DNA from: Cardinalis cardinalis
Taxonomy: Eukaryota > Chordata > Aves > Passeriformes > Cardinalidae
Direction of reading: 5' to 3'
Assembly (NCBI GenBank): GCA_014549065.1
Contig: JACDOX010000118.1
Location: 1,665,802-1,729,801, forward strand
Length of the DNA: 64,000 nt
Part shown: positions 1-11,900 of the stretch, piece by piece
How positions within the stretch are numbered: position 1 is the stretch's first letter
Layout: every line of letters starts with the position of its first letter
Position numbers and translations under genes: made by a program
The notes under the pieces: model-generated
Databases searched by the model: none
What the model was told of the DNA's origin: nothing
The model's input: only the letters and a program-made list of their open reading frames with translations

Positions 1-2892
1 TGCTGACATGTGCCCCTCCCTTTCATTGCTGCAGTTGTAGTTCCTCACTGGCACAGCCAAACTCACCACTCCTCTGTGTTGTGCCCTGTGTTCTCTGTAT
101 CTTGATAGTGTAAATTACTGTAAATTTAGTTCTACATTATGCCTTTGTATTTACTGTCATCTTTTGTGTGTAAGTGACTTGTGTGTAACTGCATCCATTG
201 TGGCTTTTCCTTCTGTAGTTACTTTCTGNTTTTGTGCTGTTCTGTGGTTAACATCTTCATTTACCATTTTTATATGTTTAGTTTTGTGCATACCGTTATA
301 TTTATACCATTTATATTTATAAAACTAAAAAGCTTTACATGGTTGTGTTCTGGGATTTTTTTTTTGTCTGCAAAGTTTTAAAGAGCTCTTAAATCTTGAG
401 TAGATTTTCAAGTTCTCTAATAAGAANAAATAACATCACATGCTTAAAATAGTAAAGAAAACAGTGACATAAATTCTGAACTTGTTTAAAACCAACNAAA
501 CAAAAAGCCCTTTTTAGGAGGAGTATACACCTCTCAGGCTTATTTTGTCTGTGGTAATGTTGACACAAGGAATAGTCTGTTTGCAGGGAGCCAAGGCTTG
601 GGCACACCCGGCTTCACAAGGACATTTGACAGGCTTTGCTCCTTTACTCCATCCTCATGGCAGATGAGGACAGTGTAATTGTGGAATGTGGGAGGACAGC
701 TTGGCTTTAGTGGCAGCTTTTAGTTAAATTAAACTGAGTCAAGAGGAGACAGCATGCAAAGTCGCCTTTTCTTTGTGATACTATGTTAAAGCAAGTGTGT
801 TAAGACCCGACCAGGATAATGGAGGAAGTATATTTAAATATATAGTTGCAGTAATCTTCAGGGCTAGTTATTACTTTTAACTATACCTTTCACAAAGTTG
901 GTAAGTTGTTTAATCTTGATAAAAGTGCTATCACAGAAAATATTTGCAGACTTTTTTTTACCCTGTGAAAAATGCATGTATTTTATGATTGGCTTTTTGC
1001 AAATATTAAATGAATATTATACGTGTTGTGTTACAAAGTAATGCTGTATTAATTCTCTTAAGTACTGTGTTAAATATAGTTTTAGGTTATAAAAAATGTT
1101 AACATAGAAACTATGCTATGTAGGATACTTTTTTTTAAAGAAAAGATTTGCAGTGAGATAGCAGCCACAGGNCACCTAAATCTTTCAGAGGAAAAGAATT
1201 TATTGCCCTCTTATCAGAAGAATCGAACTTCTTCCNGCCTCAGAGGCGCTGTTAGGCTTCAGAGGAAGAAGTTGATGATGACCAGACAGAATCCTGTATT
1301 TGAATGGAATTTGTGCATCATGTATGAAGTGTATGAATATGCAACAGGCTATTGCTTTTAAGGGTTAATCCTTTGTTAACGGGGGTCCTTTTTCGGGCTC
1401 ATGCTGCCCAGAAAAAGGTACCCGGACATGCGTAACTCTTTGTCTTTATTGTCTCATATTGTCCTAATTCAATTTGTCCAAATTGTTATTACTCNAATTG
1501 TGTTACTATTTTTTAAACCATTTTATTACTATTTAACTTTGAAAAATTTTAAAAACAAGTGATTGGCATTTTTCACAACCCTTACAAGCAATGTCTTTCA
1601 ATTCATTTATTGGTGGAAGTTCTGTTGCTGTTGCAGATTATTGTAGTTTTTGACATGGCTTGGTATATTGTGTCTTAAATTGCANTGGCTCATTTGAAGT
1701 CAGAAACCTGTAGTCTGATATACATTGGCAGATACAATTAAGTGAAGAATACGCTAACACGCTTTTTATTGTATATGAGTTTTGAAATTTTTTCTTGAAT
1801 TTTTAAACAAATGTTTATTGTCTGTACAGCACAGGTCTTGTACATGGATCTCATGCCTGTATCTGTTGTGATCAGTATTTAATAGTGAAAGGAACTGGCA
1901 ACAATGTTAGTCCTGTTTCATAGACTGTGAAAACCATTACTGCAAGGTGTTTTGTATATTGGGAATATAAATTTTTTATAAAACAATTTGTCCAATATAA
2001 TGTTGAGCATATAGCTGCATGGCCAGTGCTACAGGAAGAGTATAGGAAACAGGCTTCACATCTTATGTGTTCCTAGCAGTTTAAGGGTTTCATATTCTGC
2101 ATCTAGCCTGTCATGTTTAACAAATGGTGTAGGNGTAGGTCACCATTCAGGAAAACTTGGAATTCCTTACTGTTGCCTGGATAGATTGTGTGAGGAACTG
2201 TGCTATACTCAGTATATTATCTTTCTGGCATCCTTTCCTAAACATCTTCCACTGTGACTAGACGAAATATTGGCATTTAGAAATTGTGGGTTTAATTCAC
2301 TGTGACTACTAGANCATATTCCAATAAAAATTAAGTTTACAACTAAAGAATTTTATCAGTGATTAGTCTCTCCAGCTAGTACTGTGCAAGGCAAATGGCA
2401 TCTATTTCAAATACAAGGAAATTGGGTTATAATGGTAAGATCAGGAGAGTACAGTGTAGCATGTTAATATTATGTTAAATGCTGTACTTAATTTACTTTT
2501 GCAGCATGACTTAATGTAGTCACTGTCTGCCTGTATGTATACAGGGACTCCTTTGCATGGTGCTCTTTTCTAATCCACCATCCATCAGGTAGTGATATCT
2601 GGATCAGCTTTGTCTGTGATACTGTTTTATTTCTGACTGAGACAGGNTTCCCGTGTTATCTGTGAAAAACTACCTTCTGCTGAACTTGATCCTCTACTGA
2701 AAGAATCCCTTTAGACAGAAACTGTCCATCCTGCAAATCCTCCATTTCTACAAATGAGCTTCTTAACTTACTTGTGTGTAGGATTTTTGTGCCCTTCTCC
2801 CTACTTTATATGCCAGTTTAATAAACCAAAACTATTAATTTCATTTGTCTAATAGCTGCGTGTTTATTTTCTTTTTCTCTTTCTTTTTGTAG
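1..2892 (+). other. PDCD6IP: PDCD6IP intron 1 (3' part)
   Basis: The DNA before exon 2 has no ALIX coding homology. It is AT-rich and ends in a polypyrimidine tract (TTCTTTTTCTCTTTCTTTTTGTAG). Its one notable content is the solo LTR at 964-1577. The remainder (1-960 and 1580-2870) has only short random ORFs. Confidence 0.8.
964..1577 (+). mobile_element. Solo LTR of an avian endogenous retrovirus (TguLTR5-like)
   Basis: A 614-bp unit begins TGTGAAAAATGC and ends GCATTTTTCACA, a perfect 12-bp terminal inverted repeat with TG...CA ends. It is flanked on both sides by ACCC (960-963 and 1578-1581), a 4-bp target-site duplication. The internal sequence resembles, from memory, the TguLTR5 family described in zebra finch. 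That includes a stretch around GGGCTCATGCTGCCCAGA and a TTTATTACTATTTAACTTTG tail where the poly(A) signal would lie. No gag, pol or env sequence adjoins it, so it is a solo LTR left by recombination. It lies in intron 1 in the same orientation as PDCD6IP. Family name needs a Repbase/Dfam check; the LTR structure itself is directly visible. Confidence 0.85.
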
Positions 2893-2947
2893 ATACTATG
2901 ATCAGCTATGTGCAATTGAACCAAAGTTTCCGTTCTCTGAAAATCAG
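2893..2947 (+). CDS. PDCD6IP: PDCD6IP exon 2 (Bro1, human 71-88)
   Basis: Pyrimidine-rich acceptor ending TTTTTGTAG and donor CAG|GTAAGA. The 55-nt exon begins with the third base of a split codon and then reads YYDQLCAIEPKFPFSENQ, matching the human Bro1 segment YYDQICSIEPKFPFSENQ. Numbered exon 2 because the roughly 70 preceding codons must lie upstream and the human gene has 18 exons. Confidence 0.97.
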
Positions 2948-5900
2948 GTAAGAAGACTACCAAACCAGTTACTGAATCATGGCACCTATAATATGTGACT
3001 TCCAAGCCTGTACCTAATCCTCTAACGAGTACTTTTATTGAACAAGACAGCTAATCTCTCTGAGCCTTATTTTCCTAATCTCTGTTTATTTTCTAGTTGG
3101 TGCTCACATACAGTCTATGCTGAGACTTCACCTCTAGTGGACATAATTGCCTTTGTTTTACAGATTGAGAAACATTTTGGCTTTGGCTAGGTGATCGCTG
3201 TGGTCTAGGGCAGAAANGGTTGGGCTCTGCTGATTCCTCTTCAACTCTCTGCTTTCCAAGAAGTCTATTTCATGCTATGTTCTAAAGGATTTTAAATTCA
3301 TAATTTCTATGGGAAGACCTATAGAAGTGGATGGAATATGATCTTTGTTTTCTGAAGCAGGAGAGATGTTTCCTTTACAACAGAATAATCAATTTAAGAG
3401 CTTATAATTTTATTCCTGCCTCTGTATGACATAGTTTTTATATGGGTATGGTGTTCATTAAGGTTTGGGGGTTTTTTTCTTGCCATATTTCTTTAGAATC
3501 ATGTCTCTAGAGTGAAGTTCAGCTGAACTTCTCCCTATTGAAGGCTTCTTCAATAGGTGAAGACTGGAGTAGATCTGTAGGCTCCTGTATTTTGTTGGAG
3601 AAAGGTGTAGGTTTTCTTTCAATGTGTTTACAAATATGCTAGAATTTATATTTCTTTATCAACAAATCATACTTAAATGGTAATATTATGGTTAAAAGGA
3701 GAAATTTCTTAATTTATTTCAGTCTTACAGGTTATAAGTAATGTTAATCTGTTTCTAACTTCTGCGTGAGTTTTGCATGTAGCTGCATTTGCTTGCAGCC
3801 AAGAGCTGCACATTGGTTTTCAGTGAGCAAATCCTTTGCTATGGTAATCTGCAAACCCTGGGACAAGGAAAACTGGAAAACTTAGATGGCAAGATCTGCA
3901 TGTCTGTAAACTTTTCCACCTAAAGGGAGAAGTAGTCAGTGGAAGCAGCAATGCATCTGGGGACCAGAACATCCTGCACTAGCACTGCTGCTAGAGGAAA
4001 ATACACTCTCGAGCAGTACTGTAGCTCTTTCTGAAGTGATTCTCCCCAGGCACTTTAAACTGAGGAAGTTAGTTTGCCATCTTTTCTGGTTTGATACCAC
4101 TTGCCTACAATTACTTGATCAGGTGAAAAAGGAATCGAATTGTGGAACTTGAAAGCAGATTCAGTGAAGTATTTGCATTGCCTCTGAAGTATATGCTGGA
4201 AGTATAAATCAAACACGCTGTTTCTACCTCCATTCTCTTTCCTGAGGGCATTTTCTGATAATGCTGCTATTGAATTCACTCATAATAATGAGTGGATTTT
4301 GGTATTGCACAACAGATCCAAATACATGGATGATTTGGCACACTGGAAACTGCCTGGTTGGGTGGTTTCTTTAAACTGTGATTATACCAACCTGTAAGGC
4401 TTACTGGGAGAGGAGCATCTTGTTCAGAAACAAATTTATCTGTTGCTCAGAGTATGAACAGAGCAGAAAAATTATTCTGACAATTTCTGTCTTGTCAACT
4501 TGAAATGTTTTGAGCAAACTAACAGGAAAAAATGTAGCATAATTTTGTTTTGAATACTTCTTGATGATTTCTGAAACTTCCAGAATGTTTGTAATGTTCC
4601 AAGAAGTAAATGAAAGGTTTTATGCAATTAGATTATAAGGGCTAAATAGATAGATTTGGGGTATTTTAAGATCATATTTGATTTTAGAGGTAAAGATCTT
4701 TGTTTTTCACAACTTTCAGGTCTGTGTAACATTTACGTGGAAAGATGCTTTTGACAAAGGATCGCTTTTTGGAGGATCTGCCAAATTGGGTATGTGAATG
4801 TACCAAAAAAAACCAAGTATTAATGGTACTAAACTTTGAGAATATTTTTATGTAGTCAAATTAATGTCTTTCTAGCCTTCTCAACATAGCTTTCAAATGA
4901 ATTCAACTGTATTGGTAACAGATTAATCACTTCAACATTGATAATGAAGAAGTAAGCACCTATAGTAAATCTAATATAAAATTTAGATTTTATATTACAG
5001 TTCCAGAGGCACAAATAGATGTGCATTCTGATAGTAATTGTACTGTCTAGTTCTCAGATGTTTTCTGAGAACAACTCCAGTTGATACTAATCAAAATTGT
5101 TCATGTTAACATTCAGATCCAGTAGATTTTGAATAATGCAGCTTTTCCTGTTCTAAGTGAGTAAGATGAAGCGTGCTTAGGAGTGAGTGAGTCCAGTCCA
5201 GAAGGGCTGTGATGGTAGCTGGCTTCAGTAACCTAGTCTTGATACCACATTTTCAAGAAAACAGAATTATTTCCCTGTGCTCCAAAATTACTCTTCTATC
5301 ACTTCTTTTTGAAATATTTTCATACAGATTTAAACACTTGGGAAGAAAAAAAGTTGTGGTTTTTTTTCATGAACATAACAAGTTTGAGTCTGATTAGTCA
5401 TAGAGGGACAATTCTGCACACAAATTCATGCAATGAATTTGGGAAACTTGCCAATATAGAAGTAAGACTAAATCCTTTGAGTAAGTGAGGAGCAGTTCAG
5501 TCATGTGTCATCATTCTTTAGTATTTCTATTTAAACCTAAGTGTTCATCATGATCAGCATGGCAAGATGACCATTGCANTTTTGAAGTTCCAGACAAAGC
5601 TTGAAAAAGACCTTTGAACTTTACTCTGGTTTTATTTTTATTAAAGTTTTTGCCTGCTTTTTAGCAACTACTGGAAGTCTTTGCAGTTTTCTGTGTTCTG
5701 AATACAAATGCTAACAGTTGCACTTGTGTAAAGTTTATCTGTAACAATACACCTATGCATACCTACTCAGGTGATCCTTGCTTTCTGTTCCAACTGTTCC
5801 AAGTAGTCCTGGATAATTGGGAACCTTCCTGAAGATGCTTTGGTTTTTTTTTCTCAGAATTTGGCTTGTTCTTTCTTCTTTGGGCCTAATATTTAATGAG

Positions 5901-8900
5901 GATTGAATCTGTTTCTTTGTAAAGTTCAGAATGTTTAGTTATGATGTAAACATAGTCTGTAAATCTCCAGAGATCTGTAATAATTTTGAGAAAAAGATCA
6001 GTAACCATAACAATGGTAATTACCATAACAATTGGAATAAATATGATGTTACTGCAGCTTGAGGAAGCTTGCTTGTCTGCAGGTTAGTTATATGCTAGTC
6101 TAAATAATCTGTGAGGTAGATGGCCAGAGATTTATGCAGCAGTCTGTGTCAAATATCATAGAAGTTTTTACTGACATGTGAGTCATGCTCATTTAACAAG
6201 CAGTGGGATAAGGGTCATTTTGCAACTTTAAAGCAGATCTTGCTGGAAAGAAATTAACAAAAGGAGATCGGAATTGGTGGTGAAGTTTTTCAGTGTAAAG
6301 CAAATTTGTCAGTAATCAAGGAAGCAAAATTTCTCTTGACTTCTAAGAGAAGTTTCCAGATAGAAATTCAGCATAAAACTTCTGAGACTTCTGTGGCAAC
6401 AAGATGCAGGGATGCAACTTGGGAGTTCTGTCTCTTGCTGTGATGCTGAACTCTTTGCTTCCCACCTTCCCTTGGATCCCAAGTCTGTATCTCAGTGGTA
6501 GCTGACAGATACTGTAACTGCTTGAAAAGTGACTGAGTTCACAGCATGACACGTCATCTGAAATATATTGACTTAAGTTAATAGGTAGTGCTATAAACAG
6601 ATGAGTCTGTGGAAAATCTGTATTGCTGTAGTAAATCACACCTGTGGTGTGGTCCAGAGTATAAAGTAATTCTGCACTTCAGAAACTTTCAAGCCATATT
6701 TTCTNTTCTGTCTTGAGTTTTAGTCTTTTCCAAGTCTAAACAAATTTTGTCTGAGTTCAAGACCTTATTCTTAGAAAAATTCTGGAAAATAAACTTAGAG
6801 AAGGGAGATTATCTAGGTAAAATAGTGGCTGTGACAGTGTAACTCACTTGGAAACAAGTGGGAAAAATGGCATGTCAGATTTAGGCTTGCTTGCTGAAAA
6901 CTTGGTGCAGGTTAGTGAGCACTAACATAGAAGCTTCAGAGAGGTGTTAAATAAATATGTAGATGTTTAAGGAGGCTGGATGTCAGTGAAATGAAACAAA
7001 TGTACCTCTTGAGTACCTTCATGTTTTAGTGATAACTGTACCTGGGTTTGTGAAATTGAAAATTCAGTAGTTGTCTCTCCTGTATTCTCTGGGAGGACTG
7101 TTTAGATACTTTTTGACGCTGGTAGGAACTATTATCTACAGTATTTGTTTTTTTCAAGCACTTTCCTAGGGCAACTAACCTTTTGAAAGGAATTAATATT
7201 CAAAATGGTTCCTGTTCAGGTATTTCTAGTTTCAGAAGTGTGGGCTCCATCCTCTGGGCTGATGAAGTACTGCAGGAATCGCTTCTGAGCAGTCTACACT
7301 GCTGCCTAGTGAGATCAAGTTTTAACTAAGTAAATACTTAACTGTTTCAGTACATGTATAAAGATATTTTTCAGCATTTTGAGCCTGAAACAATAGCTTT
7401 AAAAGTGAAAATTTCCCTACATTTAAGTAGATAGAAAACAGAACATGTCCTTGTAATTGGTCAGTTATTGCAAAGGGATTAATGTGTGGAAGTTCATATT
7501 TCAGATGACCACTTGGTAATGAATGCTTCAAGAGCCAAAAAGCTGCACTCTAGTTAGAAAGACCTTGAAATTATTTTGTATACATTTTCATGCTACTGCT
7601 TTTATGCTTTATATTGCTTTCTGTAGTTGCTCACATGGAAACCTGTTGTGGTACTACTAAGTTAGACTTTACAGTCTTCAGATTGAAGATGACTTCAGCT
7701 TGAAAAGTTCAGTAGGATTGGGGTTTTGTTTGTTTGTTTTTACTTGAAACTGTTGATACCTTTCCTGATAAGAGTATTGTTCGCCTCATGTATAGGATGN
7801 TAGAGAACTGAAGTTTATTTTCATAACAGTCTGGCTAACTGTCTGTCTTGCCTGCAGCTCTGGCAAGTTTGGGATATGAGAAGACCTGTGTTTTGTTCAA
7901 CTGTGGAGCGTTAGCAAGCCAGATTGCAGCAGAACAGAATCTGGATAACGATGAAGGACTAAAAGCTGCAGCTAAGCACTATCAGGTACAGAGGCTCCCT
8001 GCTTCTGCTTATGAATTCAGAATTCATACTATTAAAACACAAAACTTAAGTATCTCTCAATTTTAAAACTATATTAAAATATATATGTACATATTTTCCT
8101 GCTCTTAATTGCAAAGATGGATTGGGTGTGTATCTGGTCTTGTGTCATATTTGTTTATCATATTTAGAGGATATAATTCTATAAAGTTCTGCATACTCCT
8201 TTCTTCAAGTGAGTTGATAACAAAACCTTCAGTTTAAGATTAAATAATTTTAGCTACTATAAATTTTAGTTTTCACAAGTATTACAGTAATAATCTTATG
8301 TCTTTCTGGAATGCATTAAAATTTTAGGCTGTTAAGTGTAACCAATATGCCATTATTTATACTCTNTCATGATAATGGTCTCATTGTAAGTGGCTACAAG
8401 AACAAGAGGTCACAAGGGGTTGTTCTTATTGACTAAACAATAAAATGGGAGACCATACACCAAAGAAACTTTTAAAAAAAAAAATTATATGTATTATATT
8501 TGTTAGTGGGAAAATGTATATGAAAAGAATGGGTGATAATATATTATTTTGTTTTACTTAGTTTGCTAGTGGTGCTTTTCAACACATTAAAGACACAGTT
8601 TTGTCAGCCTTGAATCGAGAACCTACAGTGGACATCTCTCCAGACACAGTTGGGACTCTCAGTCTTATTATGCTGGCTCAAGCCCAAGAAGTCTTTTTTT
8701 TGAAAGCAACAAGAGGTATATTTTAGTTTTTGGCTTCTATATTTAAGGGCATGTTACAGCTTGTCCCCAAAAACTTAGAAGTGTGTTAAGTTACTAAGAG
8801 CTTGTAAAGGGTGTTTCAGAAGTTTTTATGTTTGCCTTTTCTGATCCTTCCCATGCTCCTTGCAGATCATTAAACGCAAAATACAGATTCCCCTTAAGAA

Positions 8901-11900
8901 TTTGTCTAAGGTTCACCCGACAGTGCAGTTCTCCTATCTGCTTTTTTATGTTCTTCACCTTTACAAATGATATTACTGAATTATATTTTTTCCCTTTCCC
9001 CCTTGAAGACAAACGACTCTCTGAAATAACTGAGAGTACTAAAAATGGTGCATAAGGGGTTTTGCAAGTACTCCCCTATTCCTCTGTCTAGGGGGGATTT
9101 CACAAGACTTAAGAAGTGACTGTGCTAGGAACTGATGAGATTTTCTAAGAGTTGAAGGGAAACAAATTCTGTTTGGTTGCTCCTGCTTTTAACAGAGAAA
9201 CTCTTTGACCAGTTCTTTTAGAATGCCCAGTTGATCTCGGAAAGGGAAGGTCTGCTGGTAGAACAAAAAATAGTTTCCCTGGATATTAAGGGTTGATTGT
9301 GAAATACACATTCAAAGTCTATCTATCCTAATACAACTATTAGAGAACTTAGGCTTCAAGGAAATTTTCTGTGGAATGGTACTATCTTTGATACAAAATT
9401 TCTTACTCTTCTGCTCTTCTCTCTTTGTTCAGAAAGAGTTGTTCATCTAGAAGTTACAGATACTTAAAAATAGAGCTAAGGACATAGCGGTCAAATGTGA
9501 TTGCCCACAAATGGCTCTTTCTCCTGAGGTTATTTGGAATACTGTGGAGGAAGACGTGGTTATCTGAATTGCAGGGTTTCTTGTCTTCACAGGGAAGATA
9601 CCTCAGAACTCTTGTAGCTTTTCTGCTCTTAGGAGAAGCTCAACAAGAAACTGTTGTCCTTCAGCCAGCTGATAAATTATGTTTGTTCTTTATCATGCTG
9701 GTAGTAGTAGTAGTATTTTAGTCTCTGGCTGTTTGGATATTGCTTTGAAATAAATTAGTGCAACAAATGCCCAAAATGTTTCCTTCAGGAACGGAGCAGG
9801 TGCTTCCCTCATTTTGTGTGACAAATAGATTGTCATTGTCTCAATTTCTTCTTTTCCAAAACACGAAAAAGACGAAACAAGGCTAATCCAAATCCCAGGT
9901 GTGCACAGTGACCTGAAGATTTTTGTGATTACTCCTAAGACCACACTCTGACAGCGTTTTAAAGACAGTAAGGTTAATAGTCATTTGATTATGAGGGCTG
10001 TAGATTATGGTGGATTTAGGTTCTTTTCTCTGGGGGAAAGACATTTTGTGAATTTCATGTTTTGACAGCATGATAACCTTCAAAAACCTGTTTTTCAAGT
10101 GCAAATCCTTCAAAGTTAGATCTCTAAACAGAAATTAGACTTCTTGCTGCATTGACTATTTACCTTACTTGGAGTTTTCTGGGCTTTCTCTCATGTGAGA
10201 TAGTCCATTTATCAGTTTACCAACTACAGTGGTATTTCTGATAGAACTGAGTTTATTGAGTAGTTAAAAGAAAGTAGAAGTGTTTGGCAAAAGCTACACT
10301 GGTCAGTCTAACTTCATTACATAACTACAGGCCAGTTATTTTAATTTCTAATTTCTTTTTTATTTTAATTTCCTTCCTAATGTTTTCTTTAATTGTATTT
10401 AAGTCTGAACATGTTTGCTGTTCTGAATCAAGTCTTACATTGTAGCTGCAATATTGTAAAGATACCTGAGTAAAAACTAAAGCTTCTGATGGGGAAAGAT
10501 ATGTTCTGAGTTGTCTGCATGGACAGATGAGTCTCCTCTAACATTTTCTTTGTTAATGGAAATGTAGTTAGTATACCAGTATTTTTTCCTTTCTTGATGG
10601 TCCAGCTGTAGGAAGGAAGATGCAACTACTGCACATTTGGTGGGGCTAGAAGGGAAAGTTATTTAGGTTTTTTGTGTGGTTTGTACTGCACCAGACAGGA
10701 ACATTCTAGCAAAGAAGAAAGGTGATATATCTCATAAGCTACTTTCTCCCAGCTTGTCCTCTAAATCCTGTTCTGCAGTGAAAAGATCTTCCTGGCATAC
10801 CTTAAACATGTTAACTTCATAGAAACTGAATATAGTATATCACAGCTCATGTCTGAAATGTTGTACATAGATGTGTGAGTATGCTGGTATGAGCAGACCA
10901 CCTGGGAATTCTTTTAGTTGAATTTTGTCAGATAAACATACTCTGCAGAATTCCTAATCTCCCATAGTCCACAGTCATGCTTATCAGTATGTCAGTACCT
11001 AAGGGTCACTGGGTGCTTGTTTGTAAGGGCAGCTATTTAGAGTGGGCAGCCATTGATTGCCTGCCTTGTCTTGGAAGACTGAATTGCTAGTGCAGGCCAG
11101 AGGTTATCTTTATCTCTTTTGTAAAGGGAGATAATCTCCAGCCTGCACTACCAATANTGCATATCTCCTTTATAAAAGGAGATAGTTGCAGAATATTCCT
11201 ATTCTAGCAGCTTTGGCTTAGGAGCAGGATGAGGATGTGAGGCGGGGGATGCCACAGCAGATAGGCACACGCGCTGATAGGAAGTAGTGGATATGACTTT
11301 GACGAGCTGTGGTCATTTATGTCTAGGAGTGGTGTTTCTATATTTGCTGTAAGCTAACAGTGGTGTGGGCTTCAATGGAAATGACCAGTCCCTTCTCTNT
11401 TGCAGTTTTTCAGAGTCCTGACATGGAACTGGGTTAGGAACAGATCCTGCTGAAAATAAAACCTATTTTGCTAACTAGATTTTAGCTAAATTCTTTGGCT
11501 ATTGCTGCGCAAGTGCTTATGCTGGCACAAGAAAGGGCTGGGAGCAAGCTGCCAGAGTTATGAGTGTGGGACTGTTGTGGCTTTTATTGGCAGCTTGCCA
11601 TTGGTTTGAGGTAAAGCATCACTGTTAATCCTGCATAAATGCTTGCAGCTGCTGAAAGATTTCTTGTACAACTGACTGAACCTTGGGTGTCATAATTAAA
11701 GTAGAAATCCTGGAAACTGCCGCTGGATGTCAAGAGGGAAGAATAGGATCCCACCTTTGAGATGTAATGTAAAGCTGTGCACTCAAAATGCAGTTATTGC
11801 TGTTTAAAGATNAAATAATCGCCTGTCCAGTTGTAAAACTTTATGATTGTCTTAATTGTTCTTTTTTTTTTTCTCCTTCTCCCCACAGATAAAATGAAAG

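Larger units (their letters stand above)
7986..11888 (+). other. PDCD6IP: PDCD6IP introns 4-5 (7986-8561, 8716-11888)
   Basis: GT-AG introns. Intron 5 contains the paired inverted repeats at 11089-11184, reported separately, and ends in a long pyrimidine tract. I see no other repeat or coding sequence. Confidence 0.85.

Noticed and set aside
1113..1361. 82-codon plus-strand ORF
   Set aside because: It lies wholly within the solo LTR and has no protein resemblance.
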